Part shown: positions 1-9,649 of the stretch, one piece after another | Layout of the letters: each line of letters opens with the position of its first letter | How positions within the stretch are numbered: the first letter of the stretch is position 1 | Assembly: GCF_008704795.1 (NCBI RefSeq) | Contig: NZ_CP023690.1 | Coordinates: 682,001-746,000, forward strand | Reading direction: 5' to 3' | From: Streptomyces spectabilis | GTDB lineage: Bacteria > Actinomycetota > Actinomycetes > Streptomycetales > Streptomycetaceae | Length of the DNA stretch: 64,000 nt | Notes under the pieces: model-generated | Databases searched by the model: none | Seen by the model: only the letters and a program-made list of their open reading frames with translations | What the model was told of the DNA's origin: nothing | Program-made: the position numbers and the translations under genes

Positions 1-1
1 G

Positions 2-457
2 GTGTCGGACACCGGCCCCTTCCTCGAACCGACGGTGCTGCGGGTGGACGGCCTCGTCGCCTGCCGGGACGTCGCGGCGGTACGGGAGGAGACGTTCTTC
101 CCCGTGCTGCCGGTCGTCGTCCCCGAACCCGGCAGCGACGAGGAGCTGCTGGAGGGGGTCATCGCCCACGTCAACGCCAACCGCTACGGCCTGCGCAACT
201 CCTTGTGGGCCCGGGATGAGGGCGTGATCGAGGAGTTCGTCCGCCGGGTGGGCAACGGCGGCCTCCTGAAGGTCAACGACTCGCACATCGGCTTCCTGCC
301 GTATCTGCCCACCCACGGCGGCACCGGTCTGACCGGGGGCGTGTACGGCGAGGCCAACTACCTGGCGCTGCGCACGTCCCATCTGCAAGGCGTCTCGATC
401 GCCGACGGCGTACGGCCGCGGAGTGCCGTCCTCGACGCCTACGCCGCCCTCACCTGA
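2..457 (+). CDS. Aldehyde dehydrogenase, C-terminal part (cut by left edge)
   Basis: This is the C-terminal 151 residues of an aldehyde dehydrogenase, which oxidises an aldehyde to the acid (or acyl-CoA) with NAD(P)+. The frame enters from beyond the left edge, so the first GTG is not the real start. EETFFPVLPV at about residues 29-38 matches the conserved EExFGPVLPV strand of the superfamily. It is followed by the NANRYGLRNSLW stretch, the usual N-x-YGL region. The catalytic Cys and Glu lie outside the window. The gene ends 11 nt before the acyl-CoA dehydrogenase and clearly belongs to the same operon. Substrate is unknown; an aliphatic aldehyde would fit the fatty-acid-like neighbours. Confidence 0.8.
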   Translation: MSDTGPFLEPTVLRVDGLVACRDVAAVREETFFPVLPVVVPEPGSDEELLEGVIAHVNANRYGLRNSLWARDEGVIEEFVRRVGNGGLLKVNDSHIGFLPYLPTHGGTGLTGGVYGEANYLALRTSHLQGVSIADGVRPRSAVLDAYAALT

Positions 458-468
458 AGGAGTGTCCC

Positions 469-1605
469 TTGCCCGTCATGGAAGCCGACAACGCGACGTG
501 CGACGCCCTGCTGCCGGGCCTGCGCGAGAGCCTGTCGAAGAACTCCCTGGCCGTGCTGGAGGCCGAGAACGGTCCCGCGATCGGCCTCTTCCGGTGCTAC
601 GGCGGCACCGGCCTGCTCGTCCCCTCCTCCTACGGCGGCACGGGGGCCACGGCGCAGGACGCCGCCCGTGTCGTCCGGGCGCTGGGAGCGGTCGCTCCGT
701 CGATGACGGTGGCGACGATGATGCACCACTTCTCCATCGGCTCGCTCTTCGCCATCGCCAGAGCCGCGCCGAGCCCCGAGCTCGAGGCGGGACTCGGGCA
801 CATCGCGGGCCAACGCGCGCTCGTCGCCTCGGGGTTCGCCGAGGGCGGCCTCGAGCGGGGCATCCTGAATCCGACGATCCGGGCCCGCCACGTCGACGGC
901 GGCTATGTGATCTCGGGCGCGAAGAAGCCGTGCAGCCTGGCCCACTCCATGGACCTGCTCACCGCGAGCGTCGCGCTCCCCACTCCGTCGGGCGCGCCGG
1001 TCCTCGGCATGGCGCTGCTTCCGGCCGGTACCCCCGGTCTGACCGTCCACCCCTTCTGGTCGAGCCACGTCCTCGCCGGGGCAGAGAGCCACGAAGTGCG
1101 CCTGACGGAGGTCTTCGTACCCGAGGAGCAGATGCTCGCCCCGGTGCCCGAGCTCACCGGACGGCTCGCGCAGGCGCAGGCCATCGGGCTCACCTGGTTC
1201 CAGCTCATCGTCTGCGCGGCCTACACCGGAGTCGTCGGCAGGCTCGTGCGCCGCGTACAGGAGGGCGCCCGCGGCAGTACCGCGGACCGCACCGCCCTCG
1301 CGGTGCGCCTGGAGAGCGCCGCCGCGCTCACGGACGGCCTGGCCCGGCGCCTCGACGACGACAGCGGGGACAGCGACGCCGTCCTGGGGCATGCGCTGGT
1401 GACCCGCCGGGCCGTGCAGGACGCCGTTCTCGACTCGGCCGGACAGGCGGTGGAGCTGCTCGGCGGCATGGCGTACGTGTCCTCGTCGGAGCCCGCCTAT
1501 CTGCTGGCCGCCGCCCAGGCGATCGCCTTCCACCCGCCTTCGCGGTCCCGCGCGGTCGACAGCCTGGCCGCGTACTTCACGGGCCGCCCCGTCCTGACGC
1601 AGTGA
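469..1605 (+). CDS. Acyl-CoA dehydrogenase family flavoprotein
   Basis: A 378-residue acyl-CoA dehydrogenase-like flavoprotein, normally introducing an alpha,beta double bond into an acyl thioester with FAD. An N-terminal helical domain is followed by SGFAEGG (about residue 125), the region that starts the middle beta domain. The C-terminal helical domain ends with GQAVELLGGMAY, the usual family signature. The length is typical. The TTG start is chosen because AAGGAG sits 6 nt upstream; an ATG three codons later is spaced worse. It lies 31 nt before the aminotransferase. In this setting it could act on an ACP- or CoA-bound chain, or on an N-alkyl substrate as in tambjamine-type pathways; that is inference. 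Confidence 0.82.
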   Translation: MPVMEADNATCDALLPGLRESLSKNSLAVLEAENGPAIGLFRCYGGTGLLVPSSYGGTGATAQDAARVVRALGAVAPSMTVATMMHHFSIGSLFAIARAAPSPELEAGLGHIAGQRALVASGFAEGGLERGILNPTIRARHVDGGYVISGAKKPCSLAHSMDLLTASVALPTPSGAPVLGMALLPAGTPGLTVHPFWSSHVLAGAESHEVRLTEVFVPEEQMLAPVPELTGRLAQAQAIGLTWFQLIVCAAYTGVVGRLVRRVQEGARGSTADRTALAVRLESAAALTDGLARRLDDDSGDSDAVLGHALVTRRAVQDAVLDSAGQAVELLGGMAYVSSSEPAYLLAAAQAIAFHPPSRSRAVDSLAAYFTGRPVLTQ

Positions 1606-1636
1606 CGCGTACACCCATCGAGAGAGGAGCACCCGC

Positions 1637-2923
1637 ATGACGACCGCCACCGCTGACCGGCCGGACGGCCCCCGGGGACAGGAACCGCAGACGGAAGTGG
1701 CCGCGCGCACGGCCCGGCACTGGCGCCGTCACCTCAGCAACGGCCGGGTGGCGCTGGCCGAGATGATGGGCGGCGACACCGAGGTCGCCGCGGACGGCGC
1801 CTGGGTGCGCACCAGCGGCGGCCGCTCGCTGCTCAACTGCGGCGGCTACGGCGTGCTGATCACGGGCGCGAGGCACCCGAAGGTGGTCGCGGAGGTGCGC
1901 CGCGTCCTCGACACGAACCCCGTGGCCACCCGGCTGCTCCTGGAACCGGAAGTCGGCCGCGCCGCCGCCGAGCTCGTCTCGGTGGCCCCGGCAGGCCTCG
2001 AGAAGGTCCACTTCGCCTCCTCGGGCGCCGAGGCCGTGGAGGCCGCCCTCAAGATGGCGCGCACGCACGGAAAACGCCATCTGATCTCGATGGAGCGCGG
2101 CTACCACGGCAAGACCTTCGGGGCGCTCAGCGTCACGGCGCGCGGCGTCTTCCAGGATCCGTTCCGGCCCTTGCTGCCGCAGGTCTCGCACGTGCCGTTC
2201 GGCGACGTGGAGCGGCTCGCGGACGCGCTCGCCCGGCACCGGGGCGAGAGCTGCGTCATCGTCGAGCCGGTCCAGGGCGAGGGCGGGGTGATCGTGCCGC
2301 CGGACGGATATCTGCGCGCGGTGCGGCAGCTGTGCGACGCGTACGAGGCCTTCTTCGTCCTCGACGAGGTGCAGACCGGGCTCGGCCGGCTCGGGCACTG
2401 GTGGGGCGCGGACCGCGAGGGCGTCACGCCGGACGTCCTCCTGGTCGGCAAGGGGCTCAGCGGCGGTGTCGTGCCGGTGTCGGCCGCGCTCGCCACGCCC
2501 GCCGCGTTCGCGGCCTTCGACAAGGACCCCTTCCTCCACACCTCGACGTTCTCCGGCAGTCCGCTGGCGGCGGCCGCCGCGGGCGCGGCGGTCCGCGCGA
2601 TCCGCGAGGACGGGCTCGTGGCGCGCTCCCGGCACCTCGGTGACGTGCTCCGCCCCGAGCTCGACCGGATCGCCCGCGCGGTCCTCGGCAGCCGGGTGCG
2701 GGAGGTGCGCGGCCTGGGGCTGCTGATCGGGATCGAGTTCACGGTGCCCGGTCTCGCGGCCGACCTGCTCGTCGAGCTCATGGACGCGGGCGTGATCGCC
2801 AATCACTCTCTGAACACCTCCCGGGTACTGCGGCTCACGCCACCGGCCGTGCTCACCGACCACGAGGTCACCGTGCTGCTGACCGCGTTCGAGCGGGCCG
2901 CGCACGCCGTTCTGACCGGCTGA
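1637..2923 (+). CDS. Class III PLP-dependent aminotransferase
   Basis: A 428-residue class III (ornithine/4-aminobutyrate type) aminotransferase. It has the glycine-rich cofactor segment (SSGAEAVEAALKMAR, about residue 130), the FVLDEVQTGLGR motif with the PLP-binding Asp, and VGKGLSGG with the Schiff-base lysine at about Lys272. These enzymes usually transfer an amino group to an omega-aldehyde or ketone. Lying next to an aldehyde dehydrogenase and a set of fatty-acid enzymes, it plausibly aminates a chain-derived aldehyde. A GAGAGGAG Shine-Dalgarno precedes the ATG. The length is normal and no active-site loss is visible. Confidence 0.9.
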   Translation: MTTATADRPDGPRGQEPQTEVAARTARHWRRHLSNGRVALAEMMGGDTEVAADGAWVRTSGGRSLLNCGGYGVLITGARHPKVVAEVRRVLDTNPVATRLLLEPEVGRAAAELVSVAPAGLEKVHFASSGAEAVEAALKMARTHGKRHLISMERGYHGKTFGALSVTARGVFQDPFRPLLPQVSHVPFGDVERLADALARHRGESCVIVEPVQGEGGVIVPPDGYLRAVRQLCDAYEAFFVLDEVQTGLGRLGHWWGADREGVTPDVLLVGKGLSGGVVPVSAALATPAAFAAFDKDPFLHTSTFSGSPLAAAAAGAAVRAIREDGLVARSRHLGDVLRPELDRIARAVLGSRVREVRGLGLLIGIEFTVPGLAADLLVELMDAGVIANHSLNTSRVLRLTPPAVLTDHEVTVLLTAFERAAHAVLTG

Positions 2924-2991
2924 TACCGCCGGCTCCACGCGACTCCCCCAACTCGCCCGACTCCTCAACCAGAAGGGAGCTGTCCCAGTTC

Positions 2992-3507
2992 ATGAGGACC
3001 ATTCACCTCCGGGTGGTCGTGCCCACCGACGACCCGGCCGGGGCATTCGACCGGCTCATCAACTTCACGCAGTTCGCGTCGCTCGCCGACGACGTACGGT
3101 CCGTCACCGTCGATCCCGGTCCGGCCCCGGGGCTGCCCCGCACCGCCGACTGGGAGGTCAACTTCCGCCGGGGGGTGATGCGCTGGAGCGAGCTGGAGGC
3201 CATCGACCACGAGCGGCGCCAGGTCGAGTTCTCGCAGACGGAGGGCGACTTCGAGGAGTTCCACGGAGTCTGGCGGCTCCACCCGGTCGACGGGGGCTGT
3301 GAGATCGCCTTCCGGGCCACGTACGACTTCGGCATCGAAAGCCTCGCGGGAATGATGGACCCGACCGCCGAGCGGGTGATCAAGCGGTCCGTGTGCCAGG
3401 TCCTTTCCGGTCTCTTCGGGCAGGTCACCGTGGTGGAGGGCGGCGAGGCGCTCACCGACCTCGCGGCTCCCGGCGACGCCGTGCGCGTGGTGGAGCGGGC
3501 CCGGTGA
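2992..3507 (+). CDS. SRPBCC / polyketide cyclase-like protein
   Basis: A 171-residue START/SRPBCC-fold protein of the aromatase/cyclase or COQ10-like type. The order is strand, helical segment (FDRLINFTQFASLADDV), then repeated beta strands ending in a long C-terminal helix (TAERVIKRSVCQVLSGLFG). The fold forms a hydrophobic cavity that holds or cyclises chain intermediates. In type II PKS clusters relatives act as cyclases, but no chain-length factor is present here, so a plain cyclase role is not certain. AGAAGGGAG precedes the ATG. Its stop overlaps the next gene by 4 nt, so the two are translationally coupled. Confidence 0.7.
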   Translation: MRTIHLRVVVPTDDPAGAFDRLINFTQFASLADDVRSVTVDPGPAPGLPRTADWEVNFRRGVMRWSELEAIDHERRQVEFSQTEGDFEEFHGVWRLHPVDGGCEIAFRATYDFGIESLAGMMDPTAERVIKRSVCQVLSGLFGQVTVVEGGEALTDLAAPGDAVRVVERAR

Positions 3508-4046
3508 CGGGCGTCTCCGTCCCCCTCGCCTCCGCCGCGACGGGACCGGCCCTGGACTCCCACCGCTTCTGGCAGGTGTCGCGCCGCTTCGCCACCGGCG
3601 TCTCGGTGGTCACGACCGGGGCGGGCGACTCCGTGCACGGCTCGACCGTCACGTCGTTCACCTTCGTCTCCCGTCAGCCCGCGCTGATCTCGGTCTGTCT
3701 CAAGCAGGGCAGCGTCCTGCTCGACCTCGTGGGGCGGCGCGGCACGTTCACCGTCAACGTGCTCGGCGGCGCCCAGGCGGCCGTCGCCCGGCACTTCGCC
3801 GACCGCCGCCGCCTTCCCGGTGCCGCTCAGTTCAAGGACGTCGACTGGAAACCCGGCCCGGACGGCGTTCCGCTCCTGGCCGACTCCGTGGCCTGGCTGC
3901 GCTGCCGGGCGTGGCGCAGGTTCCGGGCCGGCGACCACGACCTGATGCTGGCGCGCGTCATGGACGTGGCCGAGGCGCCGGGGCGGCCGCTGCTGTACTT
4001 CGACGGCCGTCTGCACGCGGCGGCGATCGAGGAAGCGGGCCCGTGA
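3504..4046 (+). CDS. Flavin reductase-like (FMN-binding) protein
   Basis: A 180-residue flavin reductase-like split-barrel protein. The FATGVSVVTT motif near residue 33 and the STVTSFTFVSRQPALISVCL stretch are typical of small FMN/FAD reductases that supply reduced flavin to a two-component monooxygenase. A GTG start in a GTGA overlap with the upstream stop is chosen; a longer frame upstream would run through the SRPBCC gene. No partner monooxygenase is visible inside this operon, so it may serve one outside the window or act directly as an oxidoreductase. Confidence 0.75.
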   Translation: MTGVSVPLASAATGPALDSHRFWQVSRRFATGVSVVTTGAGDSVHGSTVTSFTFVSRQPALISVCLKQGSVLLDLVGRRGTFTVNVLGGAQAAVARHFADRRRLPGAAQFKDVDWKPGPDGVPLLADSVAWLRCRAWRRFRAGDHDLMLARVMDVAEAPGRPLLYFDGRLHAAAIEEAGP

Positions 4047-5110
4047 AGCCCCCGACACCGTCCCGTGCCACGGCCCCGTCCGCCGGCCCCGTCCCCTTGG
4101 GCGCCTCCCCCGCGGCCGCCGTCGTGTGCGGCATCGGGGCCTGGGTGCCACCGCGGGTCGTCACCAACGCGGAACTCGCCCGGCGTCTCGACACGTCCGA
4201 CGACTGGATCCGTACGCGTACGGGCATCCGGCGGCGCCACGTCGTCGCCCCGGGCGTGTCCACGGGCGACCTTGCCCTCCAGGCGGGCCGCCGGGCTCTG
4301 GAGTCGGCGGGCGGCGCCCCCGTCGAGGCCGTCGTCCTCGCGACCACGACGCCGGACCGCCCCTGCCCGGCCACCGCGCCCGAGGTGGCGTCGCGCCTGG
4401 GGCTCGGCGGAGTCCCCGCGTTCGACGTCGCGGCGGTGTGCACGGGGTTCGTCTACGCCCTGGCCACGGCCTCCGGCCTGATCGCGGCCGGTCTGGCTCG
4501 GCGGGTCCTGGTCATCGGCGCGGACGCGTTCTCCACCATCGTCGATCCCCACGACCGCACGACCACCGCCATCTTCGGCGACGGCGCCGGTGCCGTGGTC
4601 CTGCGCTCCGGCGACCCGGCGGAGCCCGGCGCCCTCGGGCCGTTCGATCTCGGGAGCGACGGGGGCCTGGCCGATCTGATCACCGTGGAGGCCGGTGGTT
4701 CGCGCCAGCGGTCGACCGGCCGGACGGCTCCCGCCCCGGACCACTACTTCCGGATGGACGGCAAGTCCGTGTTCCGGCAGGCCGTGCTGCGCATGACCGA
4801 ATCCGCGCAGCGCGTCCTGGACCGGGCCGGCCTGCGGATCGACGAGGTCGACCGGTTCGTGGGCCACCAGGCCAACGCGCGTCTCCTCGACGCGGTCGCG
4901 GCCCGCCTCGGGCTGCTGCCGGAACACGTGGTGCGCCACATCGACCGCGTCGGCAACACCGCCGCCGCGTCGGTGCCGCTCGCTCTGGCCGACGCCGCGC
5001 ACCGGGGCGTCGTACGGCCCGGACACCGGGTGCTGCTCACCGCCTTCGGCGGCGGCCTCACGTGGGGGTCGGCCGTACTCCGCTGGCCCGACTGCCGGCC
5101 GGTCCTCTGA
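4043..5110 (+). CDS. Beta-ketoacyl-ACP synthase III (KAS III)
   Basis: A 355-residue KAS III (FabH-like) condensing enzyme that primes chain synthesis by joining an acyl-CoA starter to malonyl-ACP. The full triad is visible: Cys133 in AAVCTGF, His275 in GHQAN and Asn305 in GNTAAAS. DDWIRTRTGI near the N terminus is the FabH CoA-site signature. A GTG start in a GTGA overlap with the previous gene is chosen. The N terminus carries about 25 extra Pro/Ala-rich residues. As the only KAS III in a cluster, it probably selects a pathway-specific starter unit. Confidence 0.88.
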   Translation: MKPPTPSRATAPSAGPVPLGASPAAAVVCGIGAWVPPRVVTNAELARRLDTSDDWIRTRTGIRRRHVVAPGVSTGDLALQAGRRALESAGGAPVEAVVLATTTPDRPCPATAPEVASRLGLGGVPAFDVAAVCTGFVYALATASGLIAAGLARRVLVIGADAFSTIVDPHDRTTTAIFGDGAGAVVLRSGDPAEPGALGPFDLGSDGGLADLITVEAGGSRQRSTGRTAPAPDHYFRMDGKSVFRQAVLRMTESAQRVLDRAGLRIDEVDRFVGHQANARLLDAVAARLGLLPEHVVRHIDRVGNTAAASVPLALADAAHRGVVRPGHRVLLTAFGGGLTWGSAVLRWPDCRPVL

Positions 5111-5175
5111 CGCGCCGACGCGCCACCGACTTCACCTCACACGGCCTACGCGGCCTACACGGCGCTGCCGTCTCG

Positions 5176-5219
5176 GCCCCCTCATCCCCTCAAGCCCCTC
5201 ATCCCCCCATCCCCTCATC
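5176..5219 (+). repeat. C/T-rich direct repeat tract upstream of the ACP gene
   Basis: A pyrimidine tract made of several imperfect copies of CCCCTCAT within the 136-nt gap between the KAS III and ACP genes. It has no coding sense. It may be replication slippage in a leader, or an unstructured stretch that keeps the ACP ribosome site (AAGGAG) accessible; the latter is inference. Confidence 0.5.
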
Positions 5220-5246
5220 AACCCGTTCGTCACACAAGGAGACACC

Positions 5247-5492
5247 ATGACTGCGACTGCCACGACCCATCGCGTTTCCACGCTGCTCTCCGAGCGGTTC
5301 GGCGTGCCCGTCCAGGAGGTCCACGCCGACGCCAGGCTCAAGGACCTGGACCTCGACTCCCTGGCCCTGGTCGAATTCGCCCTGGTCGCCGAGGAGGAGT
5401 TCGGCGTCCGTCTCACGGAGGACGACGTCACGACGGACGACACCGTCGCCGACCTCGCCCGCATGCTCCAGGGCAAGGGCGGGGACGCCTGA
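5247..5492 (+). CDS. Acyl carrier protein
   Basis: An 81-residue acidic acyl carrier protein. The phosphopantetheine attachment site is Ser38 in DLDLDSLALVEF, followed by the acidic helix II recognition surface. The length is standard for a free-standing type II ACP. A strong AAGGAG precedes the ATG. The stop overlaps the start of the KAS II gene by 1 nt, coupling carrier and condensing enzyme. It should carry the growing chain for the KAS, enoyl reductase and dehydratase encoded on either side. Confidence 0.9.
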   Translation: MTATATTHRVSTLLSERFGVPVQEVHADARLKDLDLDSLALVEFALVAEEEFGVRLTEDDVTTDDTVADLARMLQGKGGDA

Positions 5493-6727
5493 TGGCCGCT
5501 CACCACGAAGCGTTCGACGTGGCCGTCACCGGCGTCGGTCTGGTGACGGCGGGCGGCATCGGCGCCGACGCGACCTGGGACCTGCTCCTCACGGGAGAGC
5601 CCACCGCCGCCGTCGACACCGAACTCCAGGGCCTGCCGGTCGACTTCAGCTGCCGGGTGCCGGGCTTCGACGCGGACGAGCTGCTCGGGCGGCGCACGGC
5701 GTGGCGCCAGGACCGGTTCACCCACTTCGGCCTGGTCGCCGCCCGTGAAGCGCTGGCCCAGTCGGGCCTCGACCCCACCACCTGGGACGGGGCTCGCGTC
5801 GGCATCGTCGTGGGCAACGCCCTCGGCGGCACCAAGCTGTTCGAAGAGGCCCGCAGCACCCTGATGACCGACGGCCCCCTCCATGTGCCGCCGATGCTGA
5901 TCCCGCAGATGGGGCAGAGTTCGCTGGGCGGCTTCCTCGCGATCGACTGCGCGGCCACGGGGCCGAACCTCACCACGGTCACCGCGTGCGCCTCCGGCGC
6001 GACCGCGATCGGCACGGCGCGCGAACTGCTGCGCTCGCGGGTGTGCGACGTCGTGCTGACCGGCGGGACGGAGGCGGCGATCAGCCCGACGATCATCGCC
6101 GGGTTCCATCAGATCGGCGCGCTGTCACGCCGGGTGGAGGACCCCGCCGCCGCCTCGCGCCCCTTCGACGTGGACCGCGACGGCTTCGTGGCCGCCGAGG
6201 GCGCGGGCATGCTCGTCCTGGAGCGGCCCGCCGACGCCGCCGCACGCGGAGCCCGGCCGCTGGCGCTGCTCAGCGGGTACGGCGCGTCGGCCGACGCGCA
6301 CCACCCCACCGCGCCGCAGCCGGGCGGGGCCGGGGTGGAGCGGGCGGTGCGCGCGGCCCTGGCCGACGCCGGGCTCTCACCGCGGGACATCGACCACATC
6401 AACGCGCACGGGACGTCCACGCCGCTCAACGACGTGGCCGAGGCCCAGCTGGTGCGGCGCGTCTTCGGGGACCGGCCCGCGGTCACCGCGGTCAAGGGCT
6501 CGCTGGGGCACACCCTCGGCGCGGCCGGTGCCATCGAGGCGGTCTGCACGGTGCTTTCGGTGCGGCGCGGCGTCGTGCCGCCCACGGCCAACTGCGACAG
6601 CCAGGACCCCCGCGTCGAGCTGGACATCGTGACGAAGGTCCCCCGCTCCCTGCCGGTCCGCGCGGCCGTGAGCAACTCCTTCGGCTTCGGCGGGCTCAAC
6701 GCGGTGCTCGTCGTCACGGAGGCGTGA
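5492..6727 (+). CDS. Beta-ketoacyl-ACP synthase II (FabF-like)
   Basis: A 411-residue elongating condensing enzyme of the FabF family. The Cys-His-His triad is intact: Cys166 in TACASGA, His306 in NAHGTST and His340 in SLGHTLGA. The C-terminal NSFGFGG loop is present. There is no chain-length-factor partner (no second KAS with a missing Cys), so it resembles a fatty-acid KAS II more than an aromatic type II PKS pair. It starts 1 nt inside the ACP stop. It should extend ACP-bound chains made by the neighbouring KAS III. Confidence 0.9.
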   Translation: MAAHHEAFDVAVTGVGLVTAGGIGADATWDLLLTGEPTAAVDTELQGLPVDFSCRVPGFDADELLGRRTAWRQDRFTHFGLVAAREALAQSGLDPTTWDGARVGIVVGNALGGTKLFEEARSTLMTDGPLHVPPMLIPQMGQSSLGGFLAIDCAATGPNLTTVTACASGATAIGTARELLRSRVCDVVLTGGTEAAISPTIIAGFHQIGALSRRVEDPAAASRPFDVDRDGFVAAEGAGMLVLERPADAAARGARPLALLSGYGASADAHHPTAPQPGGAGVERAVRAALADAGLSPRDIDHINAHGTSTPLNDVAEAQLVRRVFGDRPAVTAVKGSLGHTLGAAGAIEAVCTVLSVRRGVVPPTANCDSQDPRVELDIVTKVPRSLPVRAAVSNSFGFGGLNAVLVVTEA

Positions 6728-6822
6728 TGGGCACCGCCACCCGGGGCCGACCGGCCCACGGACCACACCACGACGGACCACACGACCACGGACACCACTA
6801 CGGACAAGAAGGGCGTTCACCC

Positions 6823-7686
6823 ATGCTGTTGGCCGGCAAACGGATCCTGGTCACCGGCGTGCTCACCGAGAGCTCGATCGCGTTCGGCGCGGCCCGGACC
6901 GCCCAGGAACAGGGCGCCGAAGTCGTCCTCACCGGCTTCGGCCGCGGGCTGCCGGTCACTCGCCTGGTGGCGAAGCGGCTCCCGGCCCCGTGTGACGTTC
7001 TCCCCATGGACGTCACCCGGCCGCAGGAGCTGGAAGCGGTCGCCGCGAAGCTGGAACGGCGCTGGGGCGCGCTCGACGGGGTGGTGCACGCCGCCGCCTA
7101 CGCTCCCCCTTCCACGCTGAGCGGCGGCTTCCTGACCGCCGGATGGGAGGACGTCGCCCAGGCGTTCCACGTGTCCACGTACTCCTTCGCCGCGTTCGGC
7201 CGGGTCTTCGGTCCTCTGCTGGCGCGCTCGGACAGCGGTGCCCTGGTGGGGCTCGACTTCGACGCCGAGCGGGCCTGGCCCGGCTACGACTGGATGGGCG
7301 TGGCCAAGGCCGGCCTGGAGAGCTGCTGCCGCTATCTGGCACGGGAGCTGGGCCGGGACGGTACCCGTGTGAACCTGGTGGCCGCGGGTCCCCTGAACAC
7401 GGTGGCGGCCAGGTCCCTGGACGGGTTCGCCCTGTCGGAGCGGCTGTGGCCGCGCCTGGCACCACTGGGCTGGGACGTCACGGACGCCGCCCCTGTGGGG
7501 CGCGTGGTGTGCGCGCTCCTGTCCGACTGGCTGCCCGCGATGACCGGGGAAGTGCTGCACTGCGACGGCGGCGCCCATGCCATCGGGGCACCGGCCGCCG
7601 AGGCGGCCCCCGCCCTGCCCGCGGCAGCGGCGGCAGCCGACGGTGCCATGCCGGTGCGGGACCTGTCCGGGGCGGGGGTCGCGTGA
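6823..7686 (+). CDS. Enoyl-ACP reductase, InhA/FabI-like
   Basis: A 287-residue short-chain dehydrogenase of the FabI/InhA type, reducing trans-2-enoyl-ACP with NAD(P)H. GKRILVTGVLTESSIAF is the InhA-style cofactor loop. The catalytic pair is Tyr155 and Lys162 (YDWMGVAK), close to the mycobacterial YNWMTVAK sequence. An Ala/Pro-rich tail of about 30 residues follows the usual end. The ATG at 6823 has a GAAGGG site. A frame-matched ATG at 6727, overlapping the KAS II stop, would add 32 residues very rich in His; both starts are possible. It is coupled to the MaoC gene by a 1-nt overlap. Confidence 0.82.
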   Translation: MLLAGKRILVTGVLTESSIAFGAARTAQEQGAEVVLTGFGRGLPVTRLVAKRLPAPCDVLPMDVTRPQELEAVAAKLERRWGALDGVVHAAAYAPPSTLSGGFLTAGWEDVAQAFHVSTYSFAAFGRVFGPLLARSDSGALVGLDFDAERAWPGYDWMGVAKAGLESCCRYLARELGRDGTRVNLVAAGPLNTVAARSLDGFALSERLWPRLAPLGWDVTDAAPVGRVVCALLSDWLPAMTGEVLHCDGGAHAIGAPAAEAAPALPAAAAAADGAMPVRDLSGAGVA

Positions 7687-8162
7687 TGCGGGTGTTCACG
7701 AGCCCCGACGAGCTGCCGCTGGCCCTGGGCGAGGACCTCGGCGTGAGCCCCTGGCACGTGGTGGACCAGCGGCAGATCGACGGATTCGCCGCCGCCACCG
7801 GCGACCACCAGTGGATCCACGTCGACGCCGAGCGGGCGCGCACGGGCCCCTTCGGCGGGACCATCGCGCACGGCTTCCTGACCGTGGCCCTGCTGCCCCT
7901 GCTTCTGGGCCGGATCGCTCGGGTCGACGGCGTCGACGTCACGATCAACGCGGGTCTGGACCGGCTCCGCTTCCACAGCCCGGTGCCCTCGGGCGCGCGG
8001 GTGCGGGCCAGGGCCGAGCTGAGCGCCGTGCGGCACAGGGGCGGCGGCTTCACCGAGATCGTGCTGTCCACCTCGCTGGAGATCGAGGGCCGCTCCCGGC
8101 CCGCGGTGACGGCGGACGTACTGGCCCTGTTGCGCGCCGCGAAGCCCGCGCCGGCCCACTGA
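7686..8162 (+). CDS. MaoC-type (R)-specific enoyl dehydratase
   Basis: A 158-residue single hot-dog MaoC-like dehydratase/hydratase. The active-site pattern is clear: ATGDHQWIHVD (Asp and His) near residue 38, then IAHGFLTVALLPLL. These enzymes interconvert (R)-3-hydroxyacyl and trans-2-enoyl thioesters. Here it would supply the dehydration step before the adjacent enoyl reductase. It is the last gene of the operon and is followed by a strong hairpin. A matching 3-ketoacyl reductase is not present in the window. Confidence 0.85.
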   Translation: MRVFTSPDELPLALGEDLGVSPWHVVDQRQIDGFAAATGDHQWIHVDAERARTGPFGGTIAHGFLTVALLPLLLGRIARVDGVDVTINAGLDRLRFHSPVPSGARVRARAELSAVRHRGGGFTEIVLSTSLEIEGRSRPAVTADVLALLRAAKPAPAH

Positions 8163-8178
8163 GCACGGCCGGAGCCGC

Positions 8179-8221
8179 AACGGCCCGGTGCCCCGGCCAG
8201 CCGCCGGGGTACCGGGCCGTT
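8179..8221 (+). terminator. Hairpin terminator after the fatty-acid-like operon
   Basis: A 19-bp stem (arms 8179-8197 and 8203-8221) with one G-T pair and a 5-nt loop lies 16 nt after the MaoC stop. No T-run follows, which is normal for Streptomyces terminators. It should end the + strand operon. Confidence 0.75.
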
Positions 8222-8255
8222 CGCCTGCCGCCAGGACCGGCAGCGAGCAATCGAA

Positions 8256-8297
8256 CGCGTCGGCGGGCCGCCCCCTCGGGGACGGCCCGCCGACGCG
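8256..8297 (-). terminator. Second hairpin between convergent genes
   Basis: A 15-bp perfect stem (8256-8270 with 8283-8297) lies 9 nt past the glycosyltransferase stop on the other strand, so it probably terminates that gene. With the hairpin at 8179 it forms a two-way terminator between convergent operons. Confidence 0.65.
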
Positions 8298-8305
8298 CAC
8301 GCTCC

Positions 8306-9574
<1,269 letters not shown>

Positions 9575-9649
9575 GCCCGGAGGCTAGGGAGGACCGGACT
9601 CTCCTTTCGAGAAATGCGCTCGGGTCTTTCCCCTACGCCGTGTGTGCCG

